Source: Piscinibacter defluvii (GTDB lineage: Bacteria > Pseudomonadota > Gammaproteobacteria > Burkholderiales > Burkholderiaceae_C). From it: DNA of 64,000 bases. Under the pieces are notes generated by a model. The model searched no databases. It was not told the DNA's origin and saw nothing but the letters and a program-made list of their open reading frames with translations. A program made the translations under genes and the position numbers. The DNA lies in contig NZ_RCHJ01000026.1 in the NCBI RefSeq assembly GCF_004011805.1, positions 22,694 through 86,693 on the forward strand, written 5' to 3'. Shown here piece after piece: positions 7,666 to 16,758 of the stretch; position 1 is the first letter of the stretch, and each line of letters opens with the position of its first letter.

Positions 7666-8844
7666 TTACGGTGCCTCGTCGCCGCGCCGCACGAAGTGCA
7701 GCGCGACGATTGCCGCCAGCAGCACCGAGCCGGCCGCGGCGCCGAACACCGTGGCCAGCCCGGCGCGGTCGGCCAGCAGGCCGAGCGCCGGGCCGCCGAG
7801 GCCGAGCGCGAGATCGAGGCAGGCGGTGAAACCGCCCATTGCGAGGGCGCGGTATTCGGCCGGCGTGCGCCGCACGACCTGCAGGCCGAAGCCTGGATAG
7901 ACCAGCGAATAGCCGGCACCCACCAGCGTGGCGCCCGCCACGGCGAGCGGCGCGTCGCCGGCCAGGCCGATCAGCGCGAGCCCGGCTGCTTCGAGGAGCA
8001 GGCTGCCCAGCGCGACGCGGACCGCGCCGAGACGATCGGGCAGCCGCCCGCCAAGGACACGCACCGCGGCGAAGGCGGCGGCGAAGGCGCTGAAGCCGAG
8101 CCAGCCGGGCGTCCACGCGCGTTCGGCGAACAGCAGCGCGATGAAGGTCGTCGTCGCGGCGAAGCCCAGGCTGCTGAGGGCCAGGCCGAATCCGGGCAGC
8201 CACACGTTGCGCAGGCCGACGCGCCAGTCGGCATCGGCGCGGCGCGGTGTCGGTGGCAGGCGCGGCATCACCCGCAGCAGCCCGAGTGCGAGCAGCGGCA
8301 GCAGCAGACCCGCGAGGCCGATGGCGCCGAAGCCCTGCCACGCATGCAGGCCCGCGCCTAGGGGCGCGGCGAGCGCGAACGAGGCATACATCGCGATGCC
8401 GATCCAGGCCATCACCCGGCCCGCCTCGCCGGGCACCGCGCGCGCCAGACCCCAGGCCAGCGCCGAGGTGACGACGAAACTCTCCGAGCCGCCGAGCAGC
8501 GCCCGCCCCGCGAACAGCAGCGCGAGCGCCACCTCCGGTGACGATGGCCACGCGAGCGAGAGCAGGTACAGCACCCCGGAGGCCGCAGCGCCCCACAGAC
8601 CGATGCGCATCACCGCATGCGTGCCGCGTGTGTCGCTGAGGTTCCCGGCCCACAGGCGTGTCGCGAGCGCGGCGGCGAACTGGCTGCCGGCGATCCAACC
8701 CACGACGAAGGTGCTGAAGCCCAGCGTCCGGTGCACGTGCAGCGGCAGGACCGGCATCGCCAGGCCGGTGAGGCTGAAGACGACGAACACCAGCGCCATC
8801 GGTGCCGCGAGCGCGCGGCTCAGCGCTGCGCCTTCAAGCTGCAT
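7666..8844 (-). CDS. Major facilitator superfamily transporter
   Basis: A 392-residue, very hydrophobic protein with about 12 predicted membrane segments. It has the MFS loop 2-3 motif in a relaxed form (AGNLSDTRGTHAVM) and a second-half counterpart (GGRLPDRLGAVR). The start ATG 8842-8844 overlaps the TGA of the upstream alcohol dehydrogenase (ATGA), so the two are coupled. A longer in-frame reading to 9150 is antisense noise from GC-rich DNA and was not used. The gene belongs to the transcription unit headed by the LysR-type site at 9980-10020. It could export a product or import a substrate; direction is not deducible. Confidence 0.85.
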   Translation of the reverse strand: MQLEGAALSRALAAPMALVFVVFSLTGLAMPVLPLHVHRTLGFSTFVVGWIAGSQFAAALATRLWAGNLSDTRGTHAVMRIGLWGAAASGVLYLLSLAWPSSPEVALALLFAGRALLGGSESFVVTSALAWGLARAVPGEAGRVMAWIGIAMYASFALAAPLGAGLHAWQGFGAIGLAGLLLPLLALGLLRVMPRLPPTPRRADADWRVGLRNVWLPGFGLALSSLGFAATTTFIALLFAERAWTPGWLGFSAFAAAFAAVRVLGGRLPDRLGAVRVALGSLLLEAAGLALIGLAGDAPLAVAGATLVGAGYSLVYPGFGLQVVRRTPAEYRALAMGGFTACLDLALGLGGPALGLLADRAGLATVFGAAAGSVLLAAIVALHFVRRGDEAP

Positions 8845-9875
8845 CAGGGCTGGATCAGCACCTTGAGCGCCTCGCGGCTGTCCATCGCGCGGTAGCCCTC
8901 GGGCGTGTCGCGCAGCGGCAGGATGCGGTCGAACACGCGGCCGGGCAGGATGCGGCCTTCCAGCACGTCGGGCAGCAGTTCCTCGATGTAGGCGCGCACC
9001 GGCGCCGGCCCGCCACCGACGAAGGCGTTCTTGAAGAAGGTTGGCCCGGCCGGGATGCCCTCGTAGTGCGGCACGCCGACCCGGCCGATCGCGCCGCCCG
9101 GCCGCACGATGGCCACCGCGCTGACCGTCGCGTCGCCGCTGCCCACGCATTCGAGCACCGAGTGCGCGCCCTGGCCGTCGGTGAGCACCATCACGCGTTC
9201 GACGGCTTCGTCGCCACGCTCGGGCACGATGTCAGTGGCGCCGAACTCGCGCCCGAGCGTGGTGCGGTCCGGGTGGCGGCCGAGCAGCAGGATGCGCTCG
9301 GCCCCGAGCCGCCTGGCTGCGATCACCCCGCACAGGCCGACCGCGCCGTCGCCGATCACCGCCACCGTGCGCCCCGGGCCCACGCGGGCTGCACGCGCCG
9401 CGTGGTGCCCGGTGCCCATCACGTCGGAGAGGCTCAGCAGCGCGGGCCACAGCGCCTTGTCGATCGTCTGCCGCAGCGGATAGAGCGTGCCGTCGGCCAG
9501 CGGGATGCGCAGCGCCTCGGCCTGCGCGCCGTTGAGCCCGCCGTAGCCGAAGAAGCTGCCGTGCCGGCAGGCGGTGTGCAGGCCCTCGCGGCAGAAGTCG
9601 CAGCTGCCGTCGGAATAGGCGAACGGCATGATCACCGTGTCGCCGACGCGGATGCGGCTCACCGACCGGCCCACCGCCTCGACCACGCCGATCGCCTCGT
9701 GGCCCATGCTCTGGCCCTGCTCGGTGCGCTCCATGTCTCGGTAGGGCCAGAGGTCGCTGCCGCAGATGCAGGCCTGCGTCACGCGAACGATGGCGTCGGT
9801 GGGCTCGACGAGCGTCGGGTCGGGCACCTGGACGACGCGCACGTCGCCCGCGGCATACATGATGGTGGCGAGCAT
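8844..9875 (-). CDS. Zinc-dependent alcohol dehydrogenase (MDR family)
   Basis: A 343-residue medium-chain dehydrogenase. Catalytic zinc ligands are visible in ACICGSD and GHEAIG, and the nucleotide site in VAVIGDGAVGLCG. The structural-zinc lobe (SDGSCDFCREGLHTAC) shows three of the usual four cysteines. It should oxidise a secondary alcohol or reduce a ketone/aldehyde with NAD(P). It is the first gene after the LysR-type site at 9980-10020 and is coupled to the MFS gene. It is distinct from the two closely related Zn-ADHs at 13632 and 41421. Confidence 0.88.
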   Translation of the reverse strand: MLATIMYAAGDVRVVQVPDPTLVEPTDAIVRVTQACICGSDLWPYRDMERTEQGQSMGHEAIGVVEAVGRSVSRIRVGDTVIMPFAYSDGSCDFCREGLHTACRHGSFFGYGGLNGAQAEALRIPLADGTLYPLRQTIDKALWPALLSLSDVMGTGHHAARAARVGPGRTVAVIGDGAVGLCGVIAARRLGAERILLLGRHPDRTTLGREFGATDIVPERGDEAVERVMVLTDGQGAHSVLECVGSGDATVSAVAIVRPGGAIGRVGVPHYEGIPAGPTFFKNAFVGGGPAPVRAYIEELLPDVLEGRILPGRVFDRILPLRDTPEGYRAMDSREALKVLIQP

Positions 9876-9979
9876 GGTTCCGGTTCTCCTGAGAGCCGCC
9901 GCCGCAGCGAGCGCGGCAGCAGGGGATGGGCCACGGCAGGCGTCGGGCCGGGCGCATCTTCACGAAGCGCCCGCGATGC

Positions 9980-10020
9980 GTCGAGTCGCCATTTCTGTTG
10001 CGCCGGTAAGCGAGGCTGAC
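9980..10020 (-). promoter_or_regulatory. LysR-type regulon site B1 (towards Zn-ADH/MFS)
   Basis: Read on the minus strand: T-N11-A box GTCAGCCTCGCTTAC (10020-10006), then half-site AAATGGCGACTCGAC starting 26 bp from the box start. It is one of eight copies of the same two-part sequence and lies about 105 bp upstream of the ADH start. Confidence 0.7.
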
Positions 10021-10043
10021 CCTGCCGCGGCGCGCCGCGGGGC

Positions 10044-10084
10044 GTTAGTCGCGCTTACCGCAGCAACGGAACATCCGACTGGAC
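10044..10084 (+). promoter_or_regulatory. LysR-type regulon site B2 (towards MmgE/PrpD)
   Basis: Box GTTAGTCGCGCTTAC at 10044-10058, then the weaker half-site AACATCCGACTGGAC at 10070-10084, 26 bp from box start to half-site start. It faces the MmgE/PrpD gene 35 bp downstream, back to back with site B1. Confidence 0.65.
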
Positions 10085-10118
10085 GCACCCGTCCCCGCGC
10101 CCACAGACTCGCCGCGCC

Positions 10119-11501
10119 ATGTCCCACTCCGTCGATCTGTGCGAGCTCTTCGCCGAGCATGTCGCCGGCAGCCGCTTCGAGCAGTTGCCGGGCGCCGCCG
10201 TGGAAGGCGCGAAGAAGACCCTGCTCGACACACTCGGCGTGATGCTCGCCGGCGGCGGCATGGAACCCTCGGTGCGCCGCGTCGTCGAGCACGTGAAAGC
10301 GGGCGGCGGTGCGCCGGAGTGTTCGGTGCTCGGCTTCGGCCTGCGCGTGCCGGCCGAAGCCGCGGCCTTCGCCAACGGCGCGATGGCCCATGCGCTCGAC
10401 TACGACGACCAGACGCCCTGGGGCCAGCATGCCGCGAGCTCGCTGGTGCCCGCGGCGCTGGCGGCGGCCCAGCGCCGTCGCGGCGTGCCGGGGCGCGAGC
10501 TGATCACCGCCGTGGCCGTCGGGCAGGACCTGTTCAACCGCCTGCGCCGCCATGTCGAGTGGCAAAAGGACTGGAACTTCTCCACCGTGATCGGCGTGTT
10601 CAGCGCCACCGCCGCGGCCGGCCGCGCACTCGGCCTGAGCGCAGACGCGGTCGCGCGTGCCTTCGGCATCGCGAGCCTGCAGTCCGGCGGCTCGACGGCC
10701 GTGATCAACTCGACCGGCAGCGACCTGCGCGGCCTCTATGCCGCGTTCTCCGCGCGCGGCGCCGTCACGGCCGCGCTGCTCGCCAGACAGGGCATCGGCG
10801 GCGTCACCGGCCTGTTCGAAGGGCCGTACGGCGTGTTCGACCTGTTCTTCGGCGGCCGCTACGACCGCGCCGCCCTGCTCGACGGCCTCGGCCAGGACTT
10901 CACCGGCGGCCTGACGCTCTACAAGCGCTGGCCGGCGGTCGGCACCGCCCACGGCCACCTGCACGCGACCATCGGCCTCGTCGAAGCGCACGCCATCGAT
11001 CCGGCACAGATCGAGCAGATCCGCCTCTTCGTCGGCGACTACCACCGCCTGATGTGCGAGCCGCTCGAACAGCGGCGCGCGCCGGGCGCGCTGGTCGAGG
11101 CGAAGTTCAGCCTGCCCTGGCTGGTGGCGGCGGTGGCGATCCAGCGCGACCTGCGTCTCGCGGACTTCCGCGCGGAGGCACTGCGCGACCCGCAGGTGCT
11201 CGCGCTGGCGCAGCGGGTCGTGCCTGTCGCCGATGCCACGCTCGACTGGAAGGAGGACCTGCCCAGCGGCCGCGTCGAGATCGTGCTGCACGACGGCCGG
11301 CGCTTCGAGCGCCTGGCGCACGACATCCCCGGCAGCGTCGACGCGCCGCTGGACTGGGCCGCGCTGGAACGCAAGTTCCTCGACTGCGCCGCGATGGCCG
11401 CGCGGCCGCTGCCGCCCGACCGCCTGGCCGCGGCCGTGCACACGCTGCGCCACCTCGAGTCCGTCGACGACGCCGGCGCCGCGCTGCGCGCGCTGGGCTG
11501 A
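10119..11501 (+). CDS. MmgE/PrpD family protein
   Basis: A 460-residue member of the family that includes 2-methylcitrate dehydratase and cis-aconitate decarboxylase. Typical features are the N-terminal helical domain with DTLGVMLAGGG near 40, the motif NGAMAHALDYDDQTP near 85-100, and a later KRWPAVGTAHGHLHA. The family acts on small tricarboxylic or related beta-hydroxy acids, by dehydration, decarboxylation or isomerisation; the substrate cannot be assigned. It is preceded by LysR-type site B2 and followed 48 bp later by the acyl-CoA synthetase, so a carboxylic acid product activated to CoA is plausible. Confidence 0.85.
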   Translation: MSHSVDLCELFAEHVAGSRFEQLPGAAVEGAKKTLLDTLGVMLAGGGMEPSVRRVVEHVKAGGGAPECSVLGFGLRVPAEAAAFANGAMAHALDYDDQTPWGQHAASSLVPAALAAAQRRRGVPGRELITAVAVGQDLFNRLRRHVEWQKDWNFSTVIGVFSATAAAGRALGLSADAVARAFGIASLQSGGSTAVINSTGSDLRGLYAAFSARGAVTAALLARQGIGGVTGLFEGPYGVFDLFFGGRYDRAALLDGLGQDFTGGLTLYKRWPAVGTAHGHLHATIGLVEAHAIDPAQIEQIRLFVGDYHRLMCEPLEQRRAPGALVEAKFSLPWLVAAVAIQRDLRLADFRAEALRDPQVLALAQRVVPVADATLDWKEDLPSGRVEIVLHDGRRFERLAHDIPGSVDAPLDWAALERKFLDCAAMAARPLPPDRLAAAVHTLRHLESVDDAGAALRALG

Positions 11502-11549
11502 GAGGCTGAGCGGCCGCACCAACCCGAAACCCCTGAAAGTCTCTCGAAG

Positions 11550-13631
11550 ATGCTGCACGACCACAGCCTCGACCGCCTGTTCCGCCCCGCGAGCGTCGCG
11601 GTCATCGGCGCCTCGCCGAAGCCGGGCAACCCGCGCAACTCGCTGATGCGGGTGCTGATCAAGCACGGCTTCGAAGGCCGCATCTACCCGGTGACGCCGA
11701 CGCACGGCGAAGTCGAGGGCCTGACCGCCTACCGCAGCCTCGCCGAGGTGCCCGAAGTGCCGGACGTGGCGCTGATCATCACGCCGGCGGCCACCGTGCC
11801 AGCGTTGATCGACGAATGCGGCGCGAAGGGCACGCGCAACGCCATCGTGTTCAGCGCCGGCTTCGAGGAGTCCAGCGAAGGCCAGGCACTGGCGGTGCAG
11901 CTGGCCGAGGCGGCACGGCGCCACGGCGTCACTGTGATCGGGCCGAACTGCCAGGGCCTGTGGTCGGTGCGCCAGCGCGCGATGCTGACCTACAGCCCCG
12001 CGGCGCTGAACCTCGACCATGCGCGGCATGCGCCGATCGCGATCGTCAGCCAGAGCGGGGCGCTGGCCGGCGCGCTGTGCGGCTCGCTGCACCGCAGCGG
12101 GCTGGGCTGCTCGTACATGGTCAGCGTCGGCAACGAGAGCGTGTTCGACGCGCTCGATGCGCTCGAGTGGCTGGTCGAGCAGGACGACGTGCGTGTCGTC
12201 GCGCTCTACCTCGAGGGGCTTCAGGGCGGGGCGCGCATCCTGCGCATCGCCGAGCGGGCGCGACAGCAAGGCGTGCGCATCGTGGTGCTGAAGGCGGGGC
12301 GCTCCGAACTCGGGCAGCAGACCACCGCCTCGCACACCGGCAAGATCGCCTCGGCGCATGCGGTGTATGCCGACGTGCTGGCCCAGGCCGGCGTGGTCTT
12401 TCTGAACAACCTCGCCGAACTGCTCTGGGCCGTGGAGGTGCTGGCCTTCATGCCGCTGCCGCGCACGAGCGGCGACGCGCAGGGCGGCGTCTCGATGCTG
12501 AGCTCCTCCGGCGGTGCCGCCGCCCTGCTGGCCGACCACAGCAGCGAACAAGGCGTGCCGATGGCGCACTTCAGCCCGGCCACGGCCGAGCGCCTGCAGG
12601 CGCTGCTGCCGCAGTTCGCGCGCAAGGAGAACCCGATCGACCTGACCGGGCAGATCAACAGCGTGAAGAACCTGTTCCGCGACACCGCCACGGCGGTGGC
12701 GGGCGACCCGCGCACCGAGGCGCTGGTGGTGCAGCACGCCAACAGCGGCCGCAAGTACCTGCAGGAGGACGGCGAGGTCTACAAGCAGCTGGCGGCCGAG
12801 CTGCCGGTGATCGTCAGCTTCGTCGGTGACACCCTGCCCGGCGCGACGCGCGAGTCGTTCCGTGCCGCGGGCGTGCTGCTCTCGCCCGAGCCCGCGGCAA
12901 CGATGAGCGCGCTCTCGATGCTGTACCGGCTGCGCGCCGGGCAGGCGCTCGCGCCCCCCGCCGCGCACGAGCTGCCGGCGCGCCGCGCGGCGCCTCGAGA
13001 CTGGCCGTCGATGATGGCCTTCTGCGAGGACGCGGGCGCGACGCCCGCGCCCTGGCGCATCCTCGCGCCGGGCGAGCGCGCCGCGCAGGCCTGCGCGGAC
13101 CTGCGCTGCCCGCTCGTCGTCAAGGTGCTGCCCGACGATGCCGAGCACAAGAGCGAGCTCGGGCTCGTGAAGCTGCGGGTCGGCTCGCCGCAGGAGGTGG
13201 ACACGATCGCCGCCGACTTCCGCGCCCGCATGGGCAAGCCCGGCGCCGGCATCCTGGTGCAGGAGATGGCCGGTGAGGGTGTCGAGGTGGTGGTCTCGTT
13301 CCTGCGCCAGACGGACTTCGGGCCGATCATGTCGATCGGCAGCGGCGGGGTCGCGATCGAGCTGTACCGCGACATCGCGCACCTCGCGCTGCCGGCCTCG
13401 CCGCAGCAGGTGCATTCGGCGATTGCGCGGCTCAAGCTGGCGACCCTGCTGAAGGGCTTCCGCGGCAGGCCGGCCGCGGACGTCGAGGCGCTGGTGCGGG
13501 CGGCGGTGCGGCTGGGCGATCTGTTCCTCGCCTGCCCGGACCTCAACGAGCTCGAGCTGAACCCGGTCATCGTGCATGCGCAGGGCGGCGGCCTGCACGT
13601 CGTCGACGCGCTGGCCGTGGCCGCGGCCTGA
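11550..13631 (+). CDS. Acyl-CoA synthetase, ADP-forming (fused alpha-beta)
   Basis: A 693-residue fusion in the order CoA-binding domain (VAVIGASPKPGNPRNS near 15-30), CoA-ligase domains with the phospho-histidine motif SHTG (H262), and a C-terminal ATP-grasp domain (LVVKVLPDDAEHKSELGLVK and a final FLACPDLNELELNPVIV). Enzymes of this type convert acid + CoA + ATP to acyl-CoA + ADP + phosphate, through a phosphorylated histidine. Substrate unknown. It follows MmgE/PrpD in the same unit and converges on the Zn-ADH gene that begins at the next base on the other strand. Confidence 0.88.
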   Translation: MLHDHSLDRLFRPASVAVIGASPKPGNPRNSLMRVLIKHGFEGRIYPVTPTHGEVEGLTAYRSLAEVPEVPDVALIITPAATVPALIDECGAKGTRNAIVFSAGFEESSEGQALAVQLAEAARRHGVTVIGPNCQGLWSVRQRAMLTYSPAALNLDHARHAPIAIVSQSGALAGALCGSLHRSGLGCSYMVSVGNESVFDALDALEWLVEQDDVRVVALYLEGLQGGARILRIAERARQQGVRIVVLKAGRSELGQQTTASHTGKIASAHAVYADVLAQAGVVFLNNLAELLWAVEVLAFMPLPRTSGDAQGGVSMLSSSGGAAALLADHSSEQGVPMAHFSPATAERLQALLPQFARKENPIDLTGQINSVKNLFRDTATAVAGDPRTEALVVQHANSGRKYLQEDGEVYKQLAAELPVIVSFVGDTLPGATRESFRAAGVLLSPEPAATMSALSMLYRLRAGQALAPPAAHELPARRAAPRDWPSMMAFCEDAGATPAPWRILAPGERAAQACADLRCPLVVKVLPDDAEHKSELGLVKLRVGSPQEVDTIAADFRARMGKPGAGILVQEMAGEGVEVVVSFLRQTDFGPIMSIGSGGVAIELYRDIAHLALPASPQQVHSAIARLKLATLLKGFRGRPAADVEALVRAAVRLGDLFLACPDLNELELNPVIVHAQGGGLHVVDALAVAAA

Positions 13632-14702
13632 TCAGAATTCGAAGCAGGCCTTGCCCGAGGTCTGCGTGTCGAAGCGGCGGTAGGCGAGTTCGGCGTCGGC
13701 GAGCGTCCAGCGGTCGGTGAACTGCCGCTCGAGGTCCACGCCGTGTTCGGCGACGAAGCGCACGCAGCGCGCCAGGCCGGTGTCGGAGAAGGTCCAGTGG
13801 CCGATCACGGTGCGCTGGCGCAGCATCAGGTCGGGCCAGGCATCGAGACTGACCCCGCCGCCCACGCCGACGAAGGCGACGCGGCCCCAGTTCGAGGTGC
13901 TTCGCACGGCGGCCTCGCGCGCGGCGGCCACGCCGGAACAGTCGAGCGCCACCGTCGCGCCGCGGCCTTGCGTCCACTGGTGGATGGCTTCCACCGCATC
14001 GGCCTGGCTCGAGTTGATGGCCTGCGCGGCCCCGAAGCGCAGCGCGGTGGCGACACGCTCGTCCGACACGTCGACGGCAAAGGCGCGTACGCCCATCGCG
14101 GCGGCGAGCTGGATGGCGGACTGCCCCACCGGGCCCATGCCGAACACGGCCAGGGTGTCGCGCGCGCTGAGCTCGAGGCGCTCGAGCGCTGCATAGGCGG
14201 TGCCGGTGCCGCAGGCGATGGCCGCGCCGGCCGCGAAGCCGATCTCCGGCGGCAAGTGGATCAGCGCGCGCGCCGGCACGCGCATGTAGGGTGCGTGCGC
14301 GCCATGCGCGGTGTGGCCGAACACGGTCGAGCCGCGGTCGCACATCTGCACCCAGCCGCTGCGGCAGGGTTCGCAGTGGCAGCAGCCGGCGTAGTGGTAG
14401 ACGGCGACGCGGTCGCCGCGGCGGAAGCTGCGCGCATCGACGTTCCTGCCGAGTTCCGCGATCACGCCGCAGGGCTCGTGCCCGGCGATGATCGGATCGT
14501 CCAGGCTCAGCCCGTGCTCGGCCAGGAAGGCCGGGCTCTTGCCCATCAGCGAGGCGCCGCGCGGGCCGCGGTAGTGGTGCAGGTCGCTGCCGCAGAAGCC
14601 CGAGGCCTTGATCTCGAGCACCACCTCGTCGTCGCCCGGCACCGGGTCGTCGAAGGAGAGCAGCTCCAGCTGCCGCTCGCCGCGGAACACGACACCGCGC
14701 AT
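13632..14702 (-). CDS. Zinc-dependent alcohol dehydrogenase (paralogue 1)
   Basis: A 356-residue MDR enzyme with catalytic zinc motifs GFCGSDLH and GHEPCGV, a cysteine-rich structural-zinc lobe, and the nucleotide site VFGMGPVGQSA. It is clearly a close paralogue of the enzyme at 41421-42452: IKASG(F/L)CGSDLH, the AHGAHAP(Y/S)MRVPA segment, ACGTGTA and the ending TSGKACFEF/ATGKAAFLF correspond. It lies 1 bp after the TctC-like gene and shares its LysR-type site (15756-15797). Confidence 0.88.
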   Translation of the reverse strand: MRGVVFRGERQLELLSFDDPVPGDDEVVLEIKASGFCGSDLHHYRGPRGASLMGKSPAFLAEHGLSLDDPIIAGHEPCGVIAELGRNVDARSFRRGDRVAVYHYAGCCHCEPCRSGWVQMCDRGSTVFGHTAHGAHAPYMRVPARALIHLPPEIGFAAGAAIACGTGTAYAALERLELSARDTLAVFGMGPVGQSAIQLAAAMGVRAFAVDVSDERVATALRFGAAQAINSSQADAVEAIHQWTQGRGATVALDCSGVAAAREAAVRSTSNWGRVAFVGVGGGVSLDAWPDLMLRQRTVIGHWTFSDTGLARCVRFVAEHGVDLERQFTDRWTLADAELAYRRFDTQTSGKACFEF

Positions 14703-14703
14703 G

Positions 14704-15672
14704 TCAATCGAGAGAGATGTTCAAGTCCTTCACGACGTCCTTGAACATCGCCGAGTCCTTGCGTGCCATCTCCTGCACCTCGGCGGGGGTCTGCACCAGC
14801 GCGTCGAAGCCGACCTTGCCGAAGTAGCTGCGCACCTCGGGGTCCTGCAGTACGCGGTTCACGTCGGCATTGATCTTGGTGGTGATGGCCTTGGGCACGC
14901 CGGCCGGCGCATACAGCGCCACCCAGGTCTGAAGCTCGTAGTTCGCCGGCCCCTGCGATTCGGCGACCGTCGGCACCTCGGGGAACAGCGGGCTGCGCCT
15001 GGGCGCCGTGATCGCGAGGTACTTGACCTTGTTCGCCTTGAGCATCGGCTGCGTGGTCGAGGCGGTGCCCACCGCCCAGCTGATGTCGCCGGTATTGACG
15101 GCGATGTAGATCTGCGTCGTCTCCTTGAACGGCACGTGCAGCATCTTCGTGCCGGTGGCGCGCTCCATCATCGCGCCGCCGAGGTGCAGGTTGCCGCCGT
15201 TGCCCGAGGAGCCGTAGCTGAGCCCGCCGGGGTTGGCCTTGGCGGCGGCGACCAGCTCGCCGACGGTGTTCCATTTCGAGTCGGCCGCCACCGTCACGAA
15301 GTAGTAGGTGCGATAGAGGCCCGCCACCGGCTCGAAGTCCTTCACCGGGTCGTAGGGCAGCTTCTTCCACAAGTGGGGCGCCACGGTGATCGGCGGCGCG
15401 TCGGCCTGCAGCAGCGTATAGCCGTCGGGGGCGGCACGCTTGGCCGCTTCCATCGCGATCCAGCCGTTGGCGCCGGCGCGGTTCTCGATGATGACCTGCT
15501 GGCCCCAGATCCGCGCGAGGCGCTCGGCCACCAGCCGCATCACGGTGTTCGGCCCGGTGCCGGTGGGAAAGGGCAGGATCACCTTGACGGGCTTGTCGGG
15601 CCAGGTCTGGGACCGGGCGGCCGGCACCAGGGCCAGCGACAGTGCGAGGGCAAGAAACGCGCGCTTGAACAT
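14704..15672 (-). CDS. Tripartite tricarboxylate (Bug/TctC) periplasmic receptor
   Basis: A 322-residue solute-binding protein starting MFKRAFLALALSLALVPAAR, a Sec signal peptide. The mature part begins TWPDKPVKVILPFPTGTGPN, the classic Bug start, and has the GASSGNGGNLH-like loop (GSSGNGGNLHLG). Such proteins bind carboxylates for the TctAB permease; no TctA or TctB is in the window, so it depends on a permease elsewhere or acts as a sensor. Start chosen at the signal peptide; the upstream reading to 15933 includes the operator. It is first in the unit controlled by the LysR-type site at 15756-15797. Confidence 0.9.
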   Translation of the reverse strand: MFKRAFLALALSLALVPAARSQTWPDKPVKVILPFPTGTGPNTVMRLVAERLARIWGQQVIIENRAGANGWIAMEAAKRAAPDGYTLLQADAPPITVAPHLWKKLPYDPVKDFEPVAGLYRTYYFVTVAADSKWNTVGELVAAAKANPGGLSYGSSGNGGNLHLGGAMMERATGTKMLHVPFKETTQIYIAVNTGDISWAVGTASTTQPMLKANKVKYLAITAPRRSPLFPEVPTVAESQGPANYELQTWVALYAPAGVPKAITTKINADVNRVLQDPEVRSYFGKVGFDALVQTPAEVQEMARKDSAMFKDVVKDLNISLD

Positions 15673-15755
15673 CTTCGTCTCCGGGGAGCCCCGTTGCATC
15701 GGGGTCGGGTCGCCTCGATGGGCGGGACGCCAGTCTGCGGTCGCGTCCGGGTTCA

Positions 15756-15797
15756 GGCCAGTCGCATTTTCTTCGGGCAAGGGTAAGGAGCGCTTTC
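15756..15797 (-). promoter_or_regulatory. LysR-type regulon site F (towards TctC/Zn-ADH)
   Basis: Minus strand: box GAAAGCGCTCCTTAC (15797-15783), then half-site AAAATGCGACTGGCC starting 27 bp from the box start. It lies between the end of the upstream lysR gene and the TctC start. Confidence 0.65.
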
Positions 15798-15809
15798 CAG
15801 CGCCGCCGA

Positions 15810-16745
15810 TCAGGACGGGCTCAGCCGCGCGCCGACCCAGGCGCCGCTCTTGACCAGCTCGCGCGCGCAGGCGGCGAGCACCACACGCACCGCCAGCGCC
15901 GCGGGCGAGAGCTCGTCGTTGGAGAGGCTGCACAGGTAGCTGCGCCGGATCGCCTCGCCCTCGACGATCTCGGTGAGGCGAAAGCGCGTGTCCGCGTCGG
16001 CGTAGCGGCGTGTCGCGGCCCAGGGCTGGATGGTCGCGCCCAGGCCCGCATCGACCGCGTCCATCAGCGTGGCCAGCGAATCGATCTCCGCCGCCAGCAC
16101 GGGCCGCAGGCCGTGGCGCGTGAACGCCGCGTCGAGCGCATTGCGCAGGCCGTGGCCGGCGCTCGGCAGGATCAGCGGCACACCGTCAAGGTCGGTCAGC
16201 GCGATGCCGCGCTCGCCGGTCGGCCGCAGCGGCCGCCGGGCGGACTGGATCAGGTAGAGCCGCTCGTCCAGCAGCGGCGTCGTGCTCCAGCGCCGGGCCG
16301 GGTGGGTGCCGTACAGCACCGCCAGGTCGAGCTGGCGCGCATTGAGCATCCCGGCGAGGTGGCCGGACAGGCTCTCGACGAGCTGCAGCCGCACGTCCGG
16401 GTACTTCTCGCGCAGTGTCAGGATCAGCGGCAGCCCGAGCACCGAGCAGGCCGTCGGCGCCAGCCCGACGCTGACCGAGCCCATCAGCCGCGCCTGCTGC
16501 GCGGCCCGCGCCGCCTCGTCGGCATGCCGCAGGGTCAGCTGCGCCTCGCGGAAGAACGCGAGGCCGGCCTCGGTGGGCAGCGTGCCCTGGCTGGTACGGC
16601 GCAGCAGCCGCGTCGACAGTTCGGATTCCAGCCGCGAGATCTGCAGGCTGAGCGCCGACTGCGCCACCTCGAGCTCCGCCGCCGCGCGCGTGAGGCTGCC
16701 GCACTCGACGATGCGCACGAAGTAGCGCAGCTGGCGCAGTTCCAT
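15810..16745 (-). CDS. LysR-family regulator of the tricarballylate-like cluster
   Basis: A 311-residue LysR protein: winged HTH at residues 1-60 (FVRIVECGSLTRAAAELEVA, then ALSLQISRLESEL) and a periplasmic-binding-like effector domain. It is the last gene of a unit with the TcuA-like, TcuB-like and flavoprotein genes and starts 13 bp after the flavoprotein stop. By position it resembles TcuR, which controls tricarballylate use in Salmonella. A perfect palindrome with T-N11-A spacing at 21108-21128 is its probable operator. Confidence 0.85.
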   Translation of the reverse strand: MELRQLRYFVRIVECGSLTRAAAELEVAQSALSLQISRLESELSTRLLRRTSQGTLPTEAGLAFFREAQLTLRHADEAARAAQQARLMGSVSVGLAPTACSVLGLPLILTLREKYPDVRLQLVESLSGHLAGMLNARQLDLAVLYGTHPARRWSTTPLLDERLYLIQSARRPLRPTGERGIALTDLDGVPLILPSAGHGLRNALDAAFTRHGLRPVLAAEIDSLATLMDAVDAGLGATIQPWAATRRYADADTRFRLTEIVEGEAIRRSYLCSLSNDELSPAALAVRVVLAACARELVKSGAWVGARLSPS

Positions 16746-16758
16746 GCGTTGGAGTGTC

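Noticed and set aside
8845..9150. N-terminal extension of the MFS gene
   Set aside because: It reads through the alcohol dehydrogenase in another frame and is Arg-rich; the ATGA overlap at 8844 gives a normal start.
9960..13598. A 1212-codon minus-strand open frame
   Set aside because: It is antisense to MmgE/PrpD and the acyl-CoA synthetase, which have clear family motifs. Its Arg/His/Gln-rich composition is the usual antisense reading of high-GC genes.
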